Part shown: piece by piece, positions 8,513 to 17,720 of the stretch
How the letters are laid out: each line of letters starts with the position of its first letter
Position numbering within the stretch: position 1 is the first letter of the stretch
Assembly (NCBI RefSeq): GCF_001563225.1
Contig: NZ_CP014206.1
Span: 2,542,001 to 2,606,000, forward strand
Length of the DNA stretch: 64,000 nucleotides
Reading direction: 5' to 3'
From: Pseudodesulfovibrio indicus
GTDB taxonomy: Bacteria; Desulfobacterota; Desulfovibrionia; Desulfovibrionales; Desulfovibrionaceae
The notes under the pieces: model-generated
The model's database searches: none
What the model saw: only the letters and a program-made list of their open reading frames with translations
Told to the model about the DNA's origin: nothing
Translations under genes and position numbers: made by a program

Positions 8513-9298
8513 TCAGCTGAAAAGCTTGCCGGCGCGGTTCAGAAAGGCTTCCACGCGGGCATCGCTCAGGCCGAGGCGCTGGGTTATGCGCCTGATCTCG
8601 TCCTCGGCGTCGTACAGGGGGTAGTCGCTGCCGAACAGAATGCGGTCAGGGGTGAAGGCGTCCACCAACCGGCGCAGCAGGTCGTCGTCCACGAAATCCA
8701 GGACGCTGGAGCAGTCCACATAGACGTCCAGCCCGGCCAGGTGCTCCATGGCGTATTCCCACTGCTTGAGCCCGCCGAAGTGGGCCGCGATCATCGGCGG
8801 CTTCGGAAAGGCGCGGCGCAGGGCGGCCATCTTCCTGGGGCAGGACGGGTTCTCGTCCGGCGGCAGGTCGTCGCCCACGTGGAACAGGCAGATGAACCGC
8901 TCGTCCACCAGGGACATGAGATCGTAGAACTTGGGATCGTCCATGCGGAACCGCTGGAAGTCCGGGTGGAACTTCAGTCCCCGGATGCCGTTGGCCGCCA
9001 GCCGTTCCAGCTCCTCGGCGTTGCGGTCGTATTCCGGGTGCAGGGTGCCGAAGGGGATGAAGCGCGGGCTGAGCCCCTTGAGTTCGATGGCCCAATCGTT
9101 GGCCGGGACCACCTGGGAAGGGGTGGTGGCGGCGGTCAGGACAACGGCCTTGTCCAGACCGGCCTTGTCCAGGTGCCTGAGCAGGTCGTCCGCGTCGCCG
9201 CTGCCCACCGGGCGGATGCCGTAGTGGGTTTCGAGTTGGTCAACGGCCTTGCGGGCGATCTTGGGATTGAAGGCGTGAGCGTGTACGTCGATTCGCAT
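8513..9298 (-). CDS. TIM-barrel amidohydrolase family protein
   Basis: 261-residue amidohydrolase-2-like protein. It has an N-terminal HAH metal motif at residues 6-8 and later conserved pieces GLKFHPDFQ, CLFHVGDD, IAAHFGG and ILFGSDYPLYD, which supply the typical His and Asp ligands. Metal-dependent hydrolysis or decarboxylation of a small substrate is the family chemistry; the substrate is not evident. No signal peptide, so cytosolic. It stands alone between a lipoprotein and a thioesterase gene. Confidence 0.85.
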   Translation of the reverse strand: MRIDVHAHAFNPKIARKAVDQLETHYGIRPVGSGDADDLLRHLDKAGLDKAVVLTAATTPSQVVPANDWAIELKGLSPRFIPFGTLHPEYDRNAEELERLAANGIRGLKFHPDFQRFRMDDPKFYDLMSLVDERFICLFHVGDDLPPDENPSCPRKMAALRRAFPKPPMIAAHFGGLKQWEYAMEHLAGLDVYVDCSSVLDFVDDDLLRRLVDAFTPDRILFGSDYPLYDAEDEIRRITQRLGLSDARVEAFLNRAGKLFS

Positions 9299-9384
9299 GG
9301 GGAGTTTTTACCCGTCCGGGGCCGGGTGTGTAAACAGTTGTTTGAATAAAATTCTGAAACGATTGGGCGGGCCGGTGTCGCGTC

Positions 9385-9795
9385 TTAGACGAACAGCTCC
9401 TTGAGCCAGCCCGGGATGGCCACGGGCTTGCCGTCGTGGTTCACGCAGGCGTGGGACGTCTTGCCCGTGGCGTGGAGCACCGATTTGTCGTCGTTGCGGA
9501 TCTCGTAGACGAATTCCACCGAGGCGCGGCCCCACTTGGAGATGCCCACCCGGACGTGGATGCGCTCGTCATAGCGGATGGGGGTGCGGTAGCGGCAGGA
9601 GGCCTCGCGCACGGGCAGCATGATGCCGCGCTCCTCGGCCTCGCGGTAGCTCAACCCGGCGTCGCGGATGAACTTGCTCCGCGCGCGCTCGAACAGGTGC
9701 AGGTATTCGGCGTGGTAGACCACGGCCATGGCGTCCGTCTCGCCGTAGGAGACGTAGTGCGTGTACCAGCTGTCGTGTTCCGGAAAGTCCGCCAT
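9385..9795 (-). CDS. acyl-CoA thioesterase, hotdog fold (YbgC/4HBT type)
   Basis: 136 residues with the 4-hydroxybenzoyl-CoA thioesterase signature SYGETDAMAVVYHAEYLHLFE near residues 16-36; the Asp at 21 is the expected catalytic residue. Its ATG shares one base with the TGA of the upstream apgM gene (TGATG), indicating translational coupling. Family members hydrolyse short or aromatic acyl-CoAs; the physiological substrate is unknown. Confidence 0.88.
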   Translation of the reverse strand: MADFPEHDSWYTHYVSYGETDAMAVVYHAEYLHLFERARSKFIRDAGLSYREAEERGIMLPVREASCRYRTPIRYDERIHVRVGISKWGRASVEFVYEIRNDDKSVLHATGKTSHACVNHDGKPVAIPGWLKELFV

Positions 9796-10994
9796 CACGC
9801 ACCCATCCCGAAGGTCTTGAGCGCGAAGGAGAGCAGTTCGTGTCCCTTGTCCAGCTTCAATCCGGTGGATGCCGCGCTCTTTTCGCTGAACTCGGCCACG
9901 CCGGACTCCTGTGCGCCGGGTCCGTTCAGGATGAACGGCACCGGGTCCGTGGTGTGGGTCTTTTCGGCGATGGGCGTGAAGTGGTCGCAGGTCACGATCC
10001 AGGCCGCGTCCCGGTCCTTGAGCGCCTCGCGCAGGGGGCCGACCACGCGGGCGTCGAACCGGCTGATGGCCTCGACCTTGTCCCGGGCCGAGCCGCCGTG
10101 GCCGCACTCGTCCGGGCCTTCCAGGTGGACGAAGACGAAGTCGTGGTCCTCCAGGAATTTCAGGGCCGCGTCCACCTTGCCCTCGTAGTTGGTGTCCAGC
10201 AGGCCGGTGGCGCCGGGCACGTCGATGACCGACATCTTCGAGGCGAAGCCCAGCCCCTTGATCAGGTCCACGGCGGAGATGACCGCGCCGTCCAGGCCGA
10301 AGGTCGCCTTGAAATCGGGCAGGTTGAGCGGGCGGCCCTGGCCCCACGGCCAGATGGAGTTGGCCCTGGAGCCGTTGAAGGAGCGGTCGGCCAAAAGGTC
10401 GCGCGCCTCGAAGAGCAGGTCCCAGAGCTGCGGCGAGCGGGAAAAGGCGCGCAGGTCGAGCTTGATGGACTTGTCCGTGATGTCGTGGGGCGGATTGATG
10501 AACAGGCCAGCGTCCTCGGTCTGCGCGCCGTCCTTCTGGACCAGCAGGTGGCGGTACTGGATGCCGGGATAAAAGGCGTAGGTCTCGTTGCCGAGCTTCT
10601 TCTGGAGCTGCTCCACGATGGGCCGGGAGACCTCGGTGGCGATGTGGCCGGAGGAGTAGTCGCGCATGACCCCGTCGATGGTCAGCTTGGAGACGGTCAC
10701 CAGATTGAGCCGCCAGACCAGGTCGTCCGGGCCGAGTTCGAGCCCCTGGGCCGCGGCCTCGATGGGGCCGCGCCCGGTGTGGTAGGTGGCCGGGTCGAAG
10801 CCGAGCAGGGCCATGTTGGCCACGTCCGAGCCGGGGGCCATGCCCTCGGGCACGGTCTGCGCCAGGCCGACCATGCCGGTCCTGGCCAGCTCGTCCATGT
10901 TCGGTGTGACGGCGGCCTCCATGGTGGTCTTGCCGCCGAGTTCGTCCAGGGGCCAGTCGCCCATGCCGTCCGCAATCAGGTAGAGAAGTTTCAT
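9795..10994 (-). CDS. apgM: cofactor-independent phosphoglycerate mutase, archaeal/ApgM type
   Basis: 399-residue alkaline-phosphatase-superfamily enzyme interconverting 2- and 3-phosphoglycerate. The N-terminal LIADGMGDWPLDELGGKT carries the metal-binding Asp; later come GSDVANMALLGFDP (the Ser nucleophile region), HLEGPDECGHGG and CDHFTPI, all expected metal-ligand blocks. Downstream of hom by 12 bp and overlapping the thioesterase. Some homologues have been annotated as homoserine kinase-like (ThrB2), and placement next to homoserine dehydrogenase makes that alternative worth keeping. Confidence 0.85.
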   Translation of the reverse strand: MKLLYLIADGMGDWPLDELGGKTTMEAAVTPNMDELARTGMVGLAQTVPEGMAPGSDVANMALLGFDPATYHTGRGPIEAAAQGLELGPDDLVWRLNLVTVSKLTIDGVMRDYSSGHIATEVSRPIVEQLQKKLGNETYAFYPGIQYRHLLVQKDGAQTEDAGLFINPPHDITDKSIKLDLRAFSRSPQLWDLLFEARDLLADRSFNGSRANSIWPWGQGRPLNLPDFKATFGLDGAVISAVDLIKGLGFASKMSVIDVPGATGLLDTNYEGKVDAALKFLEDHDFVFVHLEGPDECGHGGSARDKVEAISRFDARVVGPLREALKDRDAAWIVTCDHFTPIAEKTHTTDPVPFILNGPGAQESGVAEFSEKSAASTGLKLDKGHELLSFALKTFGMGA

Positions 10995-11006
10995 GTCCGG
11001 TCCGGG

Positions 11007-12305
11007 CTAGAGGATTCTGAAGCGCACGCAGGGTTCTACGGTGAAGTCCATGGCGTCCACGGCGGCGAGGACCGCGTCGGCGTTCCTGGCCGAGGTCTCG
11101 TGGGTGATGATCACCAGCGGAATGCCTTCGGCCCCGCCTTCACCCTTCTGCACCGCCTGGGCGATGGACACGTTGTGGTCGGCCATGGAGCGCGTGATGG
11201 CGGCCATGACGCCGGTCCGGTCGGCCACGGTGAAGCGGAAGTAGTACTTGGACTCCGACTCCTCCGGGGGCAGGATGTCCGCCCGCCTGATGGGCGCGTT
11301 GTTGAACCCGGTGTTGTCGAACAGGGAGCACTCCTGGCCCATCTTGCGGGCCAGGTTCATGATGTCCGCCAGCACGGCGCTGCCCGTGGGCAGGTCGCCC
11401 GCGCCCTGGCCGTGGAGCATGATCGGCCCCACCGCGTTGCCTTCCAACCGCACGGCGTTGTAGTTGCCGCCCACACGGGCCAGCAGGTAGGTGTAGGGGA
11501 CCAGGGCCGGGTGCACGCCCGCCTCCAGCCGGCCGTTCACGTCCATGACGTGGGCCAGCAGTTTGATGCGGTAGCCGAACTCGCGGGCGAAATCGATGTC
11601 CATGGGCGTCACGCTGGTGATGCCCTGGACCGGAATCTCGGACAGGGGATAGTCCGCGCCGTAGGCCATGCGGATGAGTACGCACAGCTTGTGGGCGGTG
11701 TCGAACCCCTCGATGTCGAAGGTCGGGTCGGCCTCGGCGTAGCCCAGGTCCTGGGCGTCGGCCAGGGCGGTCTCGAAGTCCATGCCCTTGGTGGTCATCT
11801 CGGACAGGATGTAGTTGGCCGTGCCGTTCATGATGCCGAGCATCTTGACGACCTCGTCGCCCGCCAGGCTCTCCTTGAGGGTCTGGACGATGGGGATGCC
11901 GCCTGCGCAGCTGGCCTCGAACATCAGCCCCACGCCGCTCTTCGCGGCCGCGTCGAACAGCTCCAGGCCGTGCTCGGCCAGCAGGTGCTTGTTGGCCGTG
12001 ACCACGTGCTTGCCCGCGGCGAACGCCTTGAGCATCAGGTCCCTGGCCGTGTCCAGGCCGCCCATAAGTTCGACCACGATGTCGATATCCGGATCGTTGA
12101 TCAGGTCCGCGGGATCGGCGGTGAACGCCACGCCCGGGCCGGGATCGAAGGCCCGCTTCTTGTTCAGGTCGCGGACCAGGACCTTTTCTATTTCAATCTT
12201 TTTGCCGAGGCGCTTCTCGATGCGCCCCGCATTCATGTCGAGTATTTTGGCAAGGCCGGAGCCGACGGTGCCGAAACCGGCCAGGCCGAGTCTGATACGA
12301 TCCAT
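11007..12305 (-). CDS. hom: homoserine dehydrogenase with C-terminal ACT domain
   Basis: 432 residues. It reduces aspartate semialdehyde to homoserine (Thr/Met/Ile branch). The NAD(P)-binding GFGTVGSGLAKIL lies near residues 10-22, followed by the catalytic domain with GGIPIVQTLKESLAGDEV and NGTANYIL. A C-terminal ACT domain (about 350-428, VADRTGVMAAITRSMAD) implies feedback regulation, typically by threonine. It starts two nt after the stop of the upstream aminotransferase, so the two are co-transcribed with apgM. Confidence 0.95.
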   Translation of the reverse strand: MDRIRLGLAGFGTVGSGLAKILDMNAGRIEKRLGKKIEIEKVLVRDLNKKRAFDPGPGVAFTADPADLINDPDIDIVVELMGGLDTARDLMLKAFAAGKHVVTANKHLLAEHGLELFDAAAKSGVGLMFEASCAGGIPIVQTLKESLAGDEVVKMLGIMNGTANYILSEMTTKGMDFETALADAQDLGYAEADPTFDIEGFDTAHKLCVLIRMAYGADYPLSEIPVQGITSVTPMDIDFAREFGYRIKLLAHVMDVNGRLEAGVHPALVPYTYLLARVGGNYNAVRLEGNAVGPIMLHGQGAGDLPTGSAVLADIMNLARKMGQECSLFDNTGFNNAPIRRADILPPEESESKYYFRFTVADRTGVMAAITRSMADHNVSIAQAVQKGEGGAEGIPLVIITHETSARNADAVLAAVDAMDFTVEPCVRFRIL

Positions 12306-12307
12306 GC

Positions 12308-13519
12308 TTACCCCTTTGCGAAAAATTTCCGCAGGTTACGGACGGCCTGGTTCGTGCGGTGGCGGTTTTCCACGAAGCTGAAACGGACGTGGTCGTCGCC
12401 GTACTGGCCGAAACCGAGGCCGGGAGAGACTGCAACTTCGGCTTCCTGCAGGAGCATCTTGGAGAACTCCACGGAACCCATGTTCCGGAATTCTTCAGGA
12501 ATCTGCGCCCACAGGAACATAGTGGCCTTGGGAGGGGTGACCTCCCAGCCGATGCGGTTGAGTCCCTCGCACAGCGCGTCGCGGCGGTCCTGGTACACGG
12601 CCATGATCTCCTTCACCGCGCAGTCCATGTCGTCCACGGTGAATTTGGGGCAGGCGTCCAGGTCGCCGTTCAGGGCGCAGGCCGCCGCGATCTGGATGGG
12701 CTGGTAGATGCCGTAGTCCAGGTAGCTCTTGATGCGGGTCAGGGCCTGGACCATGTCCGGGTTGCCCGCACAGAAGCCCACGCGCATGCCCGCCATGGAA
12801 TAGCTCTTGGTCATGGAGAAGAATTCGACGCCCACCTCCTTGGCCCCGTCGGCCTGGAGGAAGCTCGGTGCCTCGTAGCCGTCGAACACGAAGTCCGCGT
12901 AGGCCAGGTCGTGGATGACGTAGAGGCCGTTCTCCTTGGCGAAGTCCACGATGCGCTGGAAGAAGGAGAGGTCCACCACCTGGGTGGTCGGGTTGTGCGG
13001 GAAATTGATGATCAGCAGCTTGGGCTTGGGCCAGGTGTGCCGGATGGCGGTCTCCAGGTTTTCGAAGAAGTCCTGGCCGGGGCCGATGGGCACGCGGCGC
13101 ACGTCCGCGCCCGCGATGATCGAGGCGTAGGGATGAATGGGGTAGGCCGGGTCCGGGGCGAGCACGACGTCGCCGGGGGAGAGCATGGCCAGGGCGAGGT
13201 GGGCCAACCCTTCCTTGGCGCCCATGGTCACGCAGACCTCCTGGTCGCGGTCGAGCGACACGTCGTAGCGCCGGTAGTACCAGTCGCGGATGGCGTTGCG
13301 CAGGCCTTTGATTCCCTTGGATGCCGAATACTTGGAGTTGCCGGGCTTGTATGCCGCTTCTGCCAGCTTGTCGAGAATGAACTTCGGGGTGGGCACGTCG
13401 GGGTTGCCCATTCCCAGGTCGATGATGTCTGCGCCTGCATGACGCAGCTTCATTTTGAGTTCGTTGACCTGGGCGAAAACGTACGGGGGCAGTCGATCGA
13501 CTCTCGCAAACTGTGACAT
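12308..13519 (-). CDS. class I/II PLP aminotransferase (alanine/AlaC-like)
   Basis: 403 residues, fold-type I aminotransferase. [13 protein letters not shown] near 36-48, [21 protein letters not shown] and the PLP-lysine segment [15 protein letters not shown] are present. Overall it resembles the AlaC / LL-diaminopimelate-aminotransferase-like group. First gene of an aminotransferase-hom-apgM-thioesterase run, suggesting a role in amino-acid biosynthesis. Whether the main substrate is alanine, aspartate-family or LL-DAP cannot be decided from sequence alone. Confidence 0.85.
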   Translation of the reverse strand: MSQFARVDRLPPYVFAQVNELKMKLRHAGADIIDLGMGNPDVPTPKFILDKLAEAAYKPGNSKYSASKGIKGLRNAIRDWYYRRYDVSLDRDQEVCVTMGAKEGLAHLALAMLSPGDVVLAPDPAYPIHPYASIIAGADVRRVPIGPGQDFFENLETAIRHTWPKPKLLIINFPHNPTTQVVDLSFFQRIVDFAKENGLYVIHDLAYADFVFDGYEAPSFLQADGAKEVGVEFFSMTKSYSMAGMRVGFCAGNPDMVQALTRIKSYLDYGIYQPIQIAAACALNGDLDACPKFTVDDMDCAVKEIMAVYQDRRDALCEGLNRIGWEVTPPKATMFLWAQIPEEFRNMGSVEFSKMLLQEAEVAVSPGLGFGQYGDDHVRFSFVENRHRTNQAVRNLRKFFAKG

Positions 13520-13651
13520 GGTGGAAACTCCTCAATATGTATTAGTACAAGGAAATTTTCTTACTCTGCGTGCCTGGCACTGTCAAAATGAAAAATGGGC
13601 ATATTGTGGGCCTGGCAAAGGTGTCCATCCAGGAGATTGGCGGTTGCGTCT

Positions 13652-13676
13652 TGACCTCGCGGTCAGTTTTTTTTAG
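13652..13676 (+). terminator. hairpin with T tract in the ilvE leader
   Basis: TGACC-TCGC-GGTCA followed by G and eight Ts, about 65 bp before the ilvE start and on its strand. No gene ends here, so it may be an attenuator in the ilvE leader. A short open frame from ATG 13588, rich in Ile/Val/Leu codons, runs through it. Confidence 0.45.
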
Positions 13677-13738
13677 CGTCCATTTTTCCATCGAAACTGT
13701 GTCCGGCTCCAGGCCGGAACGACATAAGGAGAGTCTTC

Positions 13739-14662
13739 ATGGTTCAGAAATCCGAAACCATCTGGTTCAACGGCAAACAGGTTCCCTGGGACGAGGCCAA
13801 CGTCCACGTCCTGACCCACGCCCTGCATTACGGCACCGCCGTTTTCGAGGGCATCCGCGCCTACGAGTGCGCCGACGGTTCGTCCGAGGTCTTCCGCCTG
13901 CACGAGCACATGGTCCGCCTGGTCAATTCCGCCAAGATCCTCGGCCTGGTCCTGCCGTACACCGCCGACGAGCTGTGCGAGGCCGCCGTCGAGACCCTGA
14001 AGCGCAACAAGCTGGCCGGTGCCTATGTCCGGCCCCTGGTCTTCGTGGGCGAGGGCGCCATGGGCGTCCATCCCGGACAGAACCCCATCGAGACCATCAT
14101 CGCGGCCTGGCCCTGGGGCGCGTACCTCGGCGAGGAGGCCCTGGAGAAGGGCATCAAGGTCAAGGTCAGCACCTTCAACCGCCACCACGTCAACGTCATG
14201 ATGACCAAGGCCAAGGCCTCGGGCAACTACGTCAACTCCGTGCTGGCCAAGACCGAAGCCGTGGCCGACGGCTACGACGAGGCGATCCTGCTCGACACCA
14301 CCGGCCACGTGTCCGAAGGGTCCGGCGAGAACCTCTTCATGGTCCTCAACGACATCATCTACACCCCGCACACCGACGGCGTGCTGGGCGGCCTGACCCG
14401 CGACTCCATCATCAGCCTGGCCGGAGACCTGGGATACGAGGTCCGCGAGGAGCCCATCACCCGCGACATGCTCTACACCGCCGACGAGGTCTTCTTCACC
14501 GGCACCGCCGCCGAGCTGACTCCCATCAGCTCCATCGATCGCCGCCAGATCGGCAACGGCGCGGCCGGTCCGGTGGCCAAGCTGCTCCAGACCGAGTTCT
14601 TCAAGATCGTCAAGGGCGAAAACCAGGACTACGAGCACTGGCTCTACCGCTACCAGGTTTAA
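13739..14662 (+). CDS. ilvE: branched-chain-amino-acid aminotransferase
   Basis: 307-residue fold-type IV PLP enzyme, final step of Leu/Ile/Val synthesis. Conserved blocks are HALHYGTAVFEGIRAY (about 29-44), SGNYVNSVLAKTEAVADGYDEAI with the PLP lysine, and EGSGENLFMV near 190-203. A strong AAGGAGAG precedes ATG 13739. Divergent from the aminotransferase-hom operon across a 219-bp gap holding a leader hairpin. Confidence 0.95.
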   Translation: MVQKSETIWFNGKQVPWDEANVHVLTHALHYGTAVFEGIRAYECADGSSEVFRLHEHMVRLVNSAKILGLVLPYTADELCEAAVETLKRNKLAGAYVRPLVFVGEGAMGVHPGQNPIETIIAAWPWGAYLGEEALEKGIKVKVSTFNRHHVNVMMTKAKASGNYVNSVLAKTEAVADGYDEAILLDTTGHVSEGSGENLFMVLNDIIYTPHTDGVLGGLTRDSIISLAGDLGYEVREEPITRDMLYTADEVFFTGTAAELTPISSIDRRQIGNGAAGPVAKLLQTEFFKIVKGENQDYEHWLYRYQV

Positions 14663-14701
14663 TAGAAAGTCTAGAAAACCGGTCCATCATCTGGTACACA
14701 A

Positions 14702-14740
14702 GGGGAAATCCGGCGCGGAATGTCGGGTTTCCCCATTTTG
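14702..14740 (+). terminator. probable terminator between ilvE and dnaX
   Basis: GGGGAAA (14702-14708) pairs with TTTCCCC (14728-14734), and the tail ATTTTGATTTGTTTTT is T-rich but interrupted. It is the only hairpin separating ilvE from dnaX. Confidence 0.6.
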
Positions 14741-14791
14741 ATTTGTTTTTCAGGCAAATGCTTTTCCGCGCCGCAAGCTCCAGGCATACTC

Positions 14792-16639
14792 ATGAGCACA
14801 TCCAATCTCACGGCCAAGTATCGTCCCCAGACCTTTGAAGAGGTGGCGGGGCAGCAGGCGGTAAAATCGATCCTCTCCCGGGCCGCGGCCCAGGACAAGA
14901 TCGCGCCCGCATATCTTTTCTCCGGCACGCGCGGCGTGGGCAAGACGACCATCGCCCGCATCTTTGCCAAGGCGCTGAACTGCGTGAACGCGCCCACGGG
15001 CGAGCCGTGCAACCAGTGCTCACACTGCAAGCAGATCACCGCGGGCGTGGCCGTGGACGTCATCGAGATCGACGGCGCGTCCAACCGCGGCATCGACGAC
15101 GCCCGCCGCCTCAAGGAGGACATCGGGTACGCTCCCCTGGAGGGCCGCTACAAGGTGTTCATCATCGATGAGGCGCACATGCTCACCAAGGAGGCGTTCA
15201 ACGCGCTCCTGAAGACCCTGGAGGAGCCGCCGCCGCGCGCCACCTTCATCATGGCCACCACCGAGCACCACAAGTTTCCGGCCACCATCATCAGCCGGTG
15301 CCAGCACTATACCTTCAAGATGCTGCCCCAGGCCGAACTGGTGGCGCATCTCGAAAAGATCATGGATCTCGAAGGGCTGCAATACGAGCCGGGCGCGCTC
15401 CAGATCATCGCCAAGCGCGGCGCAGGGTCCGTGCGCGACTCCATGTCCCTGCTCGGCCAGGCCCTGGCCATGGGCGAGGACGTGCTCAGGGAGGCCGACG
15501 TGCGCGGCTTCCTCGGCCTGGCGGGCCAGGACGTGTTCTTCGGCCTCATGGAGTCCATGCATTCGCGCAACCTCGTTGCCGTGGGCCAGGTGCTCCGGCA
15601 GGTGCTGGACCAAGGATTGGACCTCGGATTCTTCCTGCGCGAGCTGACCAACTGCTGGCGCAACATGTTCCTGCTGCGCCAGGCGGGCGAGGAGGCGCTG
15701 CCCCTGCTCGGCCTGTCCGGCGAGGAGGCCAGGGGGTGGATGGACTGGGCCTCGAAGTTCGAGCCCGCCCACATCCACGCCTGCTGGCAGATGACCCTGG
15801 ACGGCCAGCGCAAGGTCATGACCAGCCTGGAACCGGCCCTGGCCCTGGAGCTGCTGCTGCTCAACCTGACCAGCCTGCCGGACCTCATCAACCTGGAGAC
15901 CATGGGGCCGCGCTCCACCGGTTCCGCGCCCAAACCGTCCATGGGCGGCGGAGGGCAGTCCGGACCCGGCATGCAGGGTCCCGGCGGTTCCGCGCCGGGC
16001 GGCCCGGGCGGTCCGGGCGGTGGCCCCGGCGGACGCCAGTTCGCGCCGCCCCAGCCGGTGCAGCAGAGCGCGCCGCCCATCCGCAACCAGCAGCCCCGCC
16101 ACGGCGAGCGGGAGAATTCAGGCAATCCGCCCAGGCCGGTCTCGGCACAGAGCGGAATGCAAGTCCCGTCCCGGCCCGAGCCGGAACCCGAGCCGGTCGG
16201 CCCGTCCGACGCAACGCCGCTGTCCGAGCGCGCGGCTGCGGCTTCCCCCGCAGCCGCCGGGGCGGCAATGCCCGGTCCCGGTCCCCGGAACTGGGAGGGG
16301 TTTCTGAAGTTCGTGGAGGAGCGCAACGGCCAGGCCGGGGTCAGGGTGTCCCTGCTCCACCTGACCGAGGGCAAGCGCGACAAGGACGACCTGGTCATTG
16401 CCTGCAAGACCAGGACGATGTGCGACCAGCTCAAGGAGAAATCCACGCTTACTGCACTGGATTCCTTGACAAAAGAATATTTCGGCCCAGCGGTTGAGGT
16501 TCGCGTGGAAACAGGCGATATTGCCGTTCCCAAAACGGACAAGCAACTGATGGAAGAGGCGGAGAGACATCCGGGCGTGATCAGGATCATGGAGGCCTTC
16601 AATGCCCAGATGCTTTCGGTAAGTCACAGAAAACAATAA
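14792..16639 (+). CDS. dnaX: DNA polymerase III subunit tau (gamma/tau)
   Basis: 615-residue clamp-loader ATPase. STSNLTAKYRPQTFEEVAGQ opens the protein, Walker A GTRGVGKTT lies near residues 45-53, then a four-Cys zinc site (CVNAPTGEPCNQCSHC, about 64-79) and Walker B IIDEAHML. Domain III is followed by a Gly/Pro/Gln-rich linker (about residues 375-480), then a C-terminal tau-like part. ATG 14792 fits family alignments better than the in-frame ATG at 14720. No slippery A-rich heptamer was seen, so a programmed gamma product is not supported. First gene of a dnaX-ybaB-recR-recD2 cluster. Confidence 0.95.
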   Translation: MSTSNLTAKYRPQTFEEVAGQQAVKSILSRAAAQDKIAPAYLFSGTRGVGKTTIARIFAKALNCVNAPTGEPCNQCSHCKQITAGVAVDVIEIDGASNRGIDDARRLKEDIGYAPLEGRYKVFIIDEAHMLTKEAFNALLKTLEEPPPRATFIMATTEHHKFPATIISRCQHYTFKMLPQAELVAHLEKIMDLEGLQYEPGALQIIAKRGAGSVRDSMSLLGQALAMGEDVLREADVRGFLGLAGQDVFFGLMESMHSRNLVAVGQVLRQVLDQGLDLGFFLRELTNCWRNMFLLRQAGEEALPLLGLSGEEARGWMDWASKFEPAHIHACWQMTLDGQRKVMTSLEPALALELLLLNLTSLPDLINLETMGPRSTGSAPKPSMGGGGQSGPGMQGPGGSAPGGPGGPGGGPGGRQFAPPQPVQQSAPPIRNQQPRHGERENSGNPPRPVSAQSGMQVPSRPEPEPEPVGPSDATPLSERAAAASPAAAGAAMPGPGPRNWEGFLKFVEERNGQAGVRVSLLHLTEGKRDKDDLVIACKTRTMCDQLKEKSTLTALDSLTKEYFGPAVEVRVETGDIAVPKTDKQLMEEAERHPGVIRIMEAFNAQMLSVSHRKQ

Positions 16640-16663
16640 TAAAGTAATGTTCAGGAGAATATA

Positions 16664-16975
16664 ATGAAAGGCATGAACGAGATGCTGCGCCAGGCGCAGA
16701 TCATGCAGCGCAAGATGACCGAGGCCCAGGACGCCCTGAAGAACAAGGAAGTCGAGGCTTCCAGCGGCGGCGGCATGGTCACCGTCCGCGTCACCGGCGC
16801 ACAGGAGGTCGTGGCCGTGACCATCGAACCTTCGGTCATGGAGTCCGGCGACGTGGAGATGCTCCAGGACCTGGTCATGACCGCGGCCAACGAGGCCATC
16901 AAGAAGTCCAAGGAGATGCAGGAAGACGCCATGAAGGGCGTGACCGGCGGCCTCTCCATCCCCGGCATGTTCTAG
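16664..16975 (+). CDS. ybaB: YbaB/EbfC-family nucleoid-associated protein
   Basis: 103 residues forming the usual small homodimeric DNA-binding protein: an N-terminal helix (NEMLRQAQIMQRKMTEAQ) followed by strand-rich GGGMVTVRVTGAQEVVAVTI. Placement between dnaX and recR is the classical conserved order in bacteria. GGAG precedes the ATG. Likely co-transcribed with both neighbours. Confidence 0.93.
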   Translation: MKGMNEMLRQAQIMQRKMTEAQDALKNKEVEASSGGGMVTVRVTGAQEVVAVTIEPSVMESGDVEMLQDLVMTAANEAIKKSKEMQEDAMKGVTGGLSIPGMF

Positions 16976-17102
16976 GGGCCGTCTTGGCGGAGGGCGCAGG
17001 CTGGGCCGGTGCCCGACGAGGCCCTGCGCATTGTGCGGGTCCGGACGGGTGTCCGCGCGGTTGCGTCCTCCCGAACCATCCGAGTTCATGTAAGGAGCTC
17101 AT

Positions 17103-17708
17103 TTGCAGAATCTCCCCGGACCGCTCAGGGAAGCGGTCGAACAACTTTCCAGCCTGCCCGGCATCGGGCCCAAATCGGCCCTGCGCATCGCCCTGACCCT
17201 GCTCAAGATGCCGCGCGAACGCGCAGCCGGAGTGGGGCAGTCCATCATCGAGCTGCGCGAACGGCTCTGCCTGTGCGACGACTGCGCCTGCCTGGCCGAG
17301 TCCTCCCCGTGCGCCATCTGCGGCGACTCGACCCGCGACGCCGGGCAGCTCTGCCTGGTGCCGGAGTGGGACGCGCTCCTGGCCATGGAGGAGATGGGCG
17401 TGTTTCGCGGCCGGTATCTGGTCCTGGGCGGGCTGCTCTCGCCCCTGGACGGCATCGATCCCGGTCAGCTCGAGATCGAGCGGCTGCGGCGCAGGCTGGA
17501 CAGCGGTGAGGTCTCCGAGCTGATCCTGGCCCTGGGCGCGACCCTGGACGCCGAGGCCACCGCCTCCTACGTCAAGAACCTGGTGGAGTCCGAATACCCG
17601 GACGTGGCCGTGACCCGGCTGGCCCAGGGCATCCCCATCGGGGCCGAGGTCAAGTTCATGGACAAGGAGACCCTCAAGCAGTCGCTGGTCTACCGGCAGA
17701 AGGTCTAA
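17103..17708 (+). CDS. recR: recombination protein RecR
   Basis: 201 residues, gap-repair factor of the RecFOR pathway. A helix-hairpin-helix SLPGIGPKSALRIAL lies near residues 17-31, a C4 zinc motif (CLCDDC...CAIC) at about 56-73, and a Toprim domain with VPEWDALLAME follows. Start is TTG 17103, preceded by AAGGAG at 17092-17097; no in-frame ATG fits the conserved N terminus. recD2 follows 12 bp downstream. Confidence 0.95.
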   Translation: MQNLPGPLREAVEQLSSLPGIGPKSALRIALTLLKMPRERAAGVGQSIIELRERLCLCDDCACLAESSPCAICGDSTRDAGQLCLVPEWDALLAMEEMGVFRGRYLVLGGLLSPLDGIDPGQLEIERLRRRLDSGEVSELILALGATLDAEATASYVKNLVESEYPDVAVTRLAQGIPIGAEVKFMDKETLKQSLVYRQKV

Positions 17709-17720
17709 CCGGGACCGTCC

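Noticed and set aside
9436-12707. Long plus-strand open frames opposite apgM, hom and the aminotransferase
   Set aside because: Shadows: no recognisable domain, and coding evidence is firm on the minus strand.
13570-14838. 422-codon frame overlapping ilvE as a separate gene
   Set aside because: After its first few tens of codons it is an out-of-frame, Arg/His-rich shadow of ilvE.
14792-16639. Programmed frameshift in dnaX to make gamma
   Set aside because: No A-rich slippery heptamer with a following hairpin was found.
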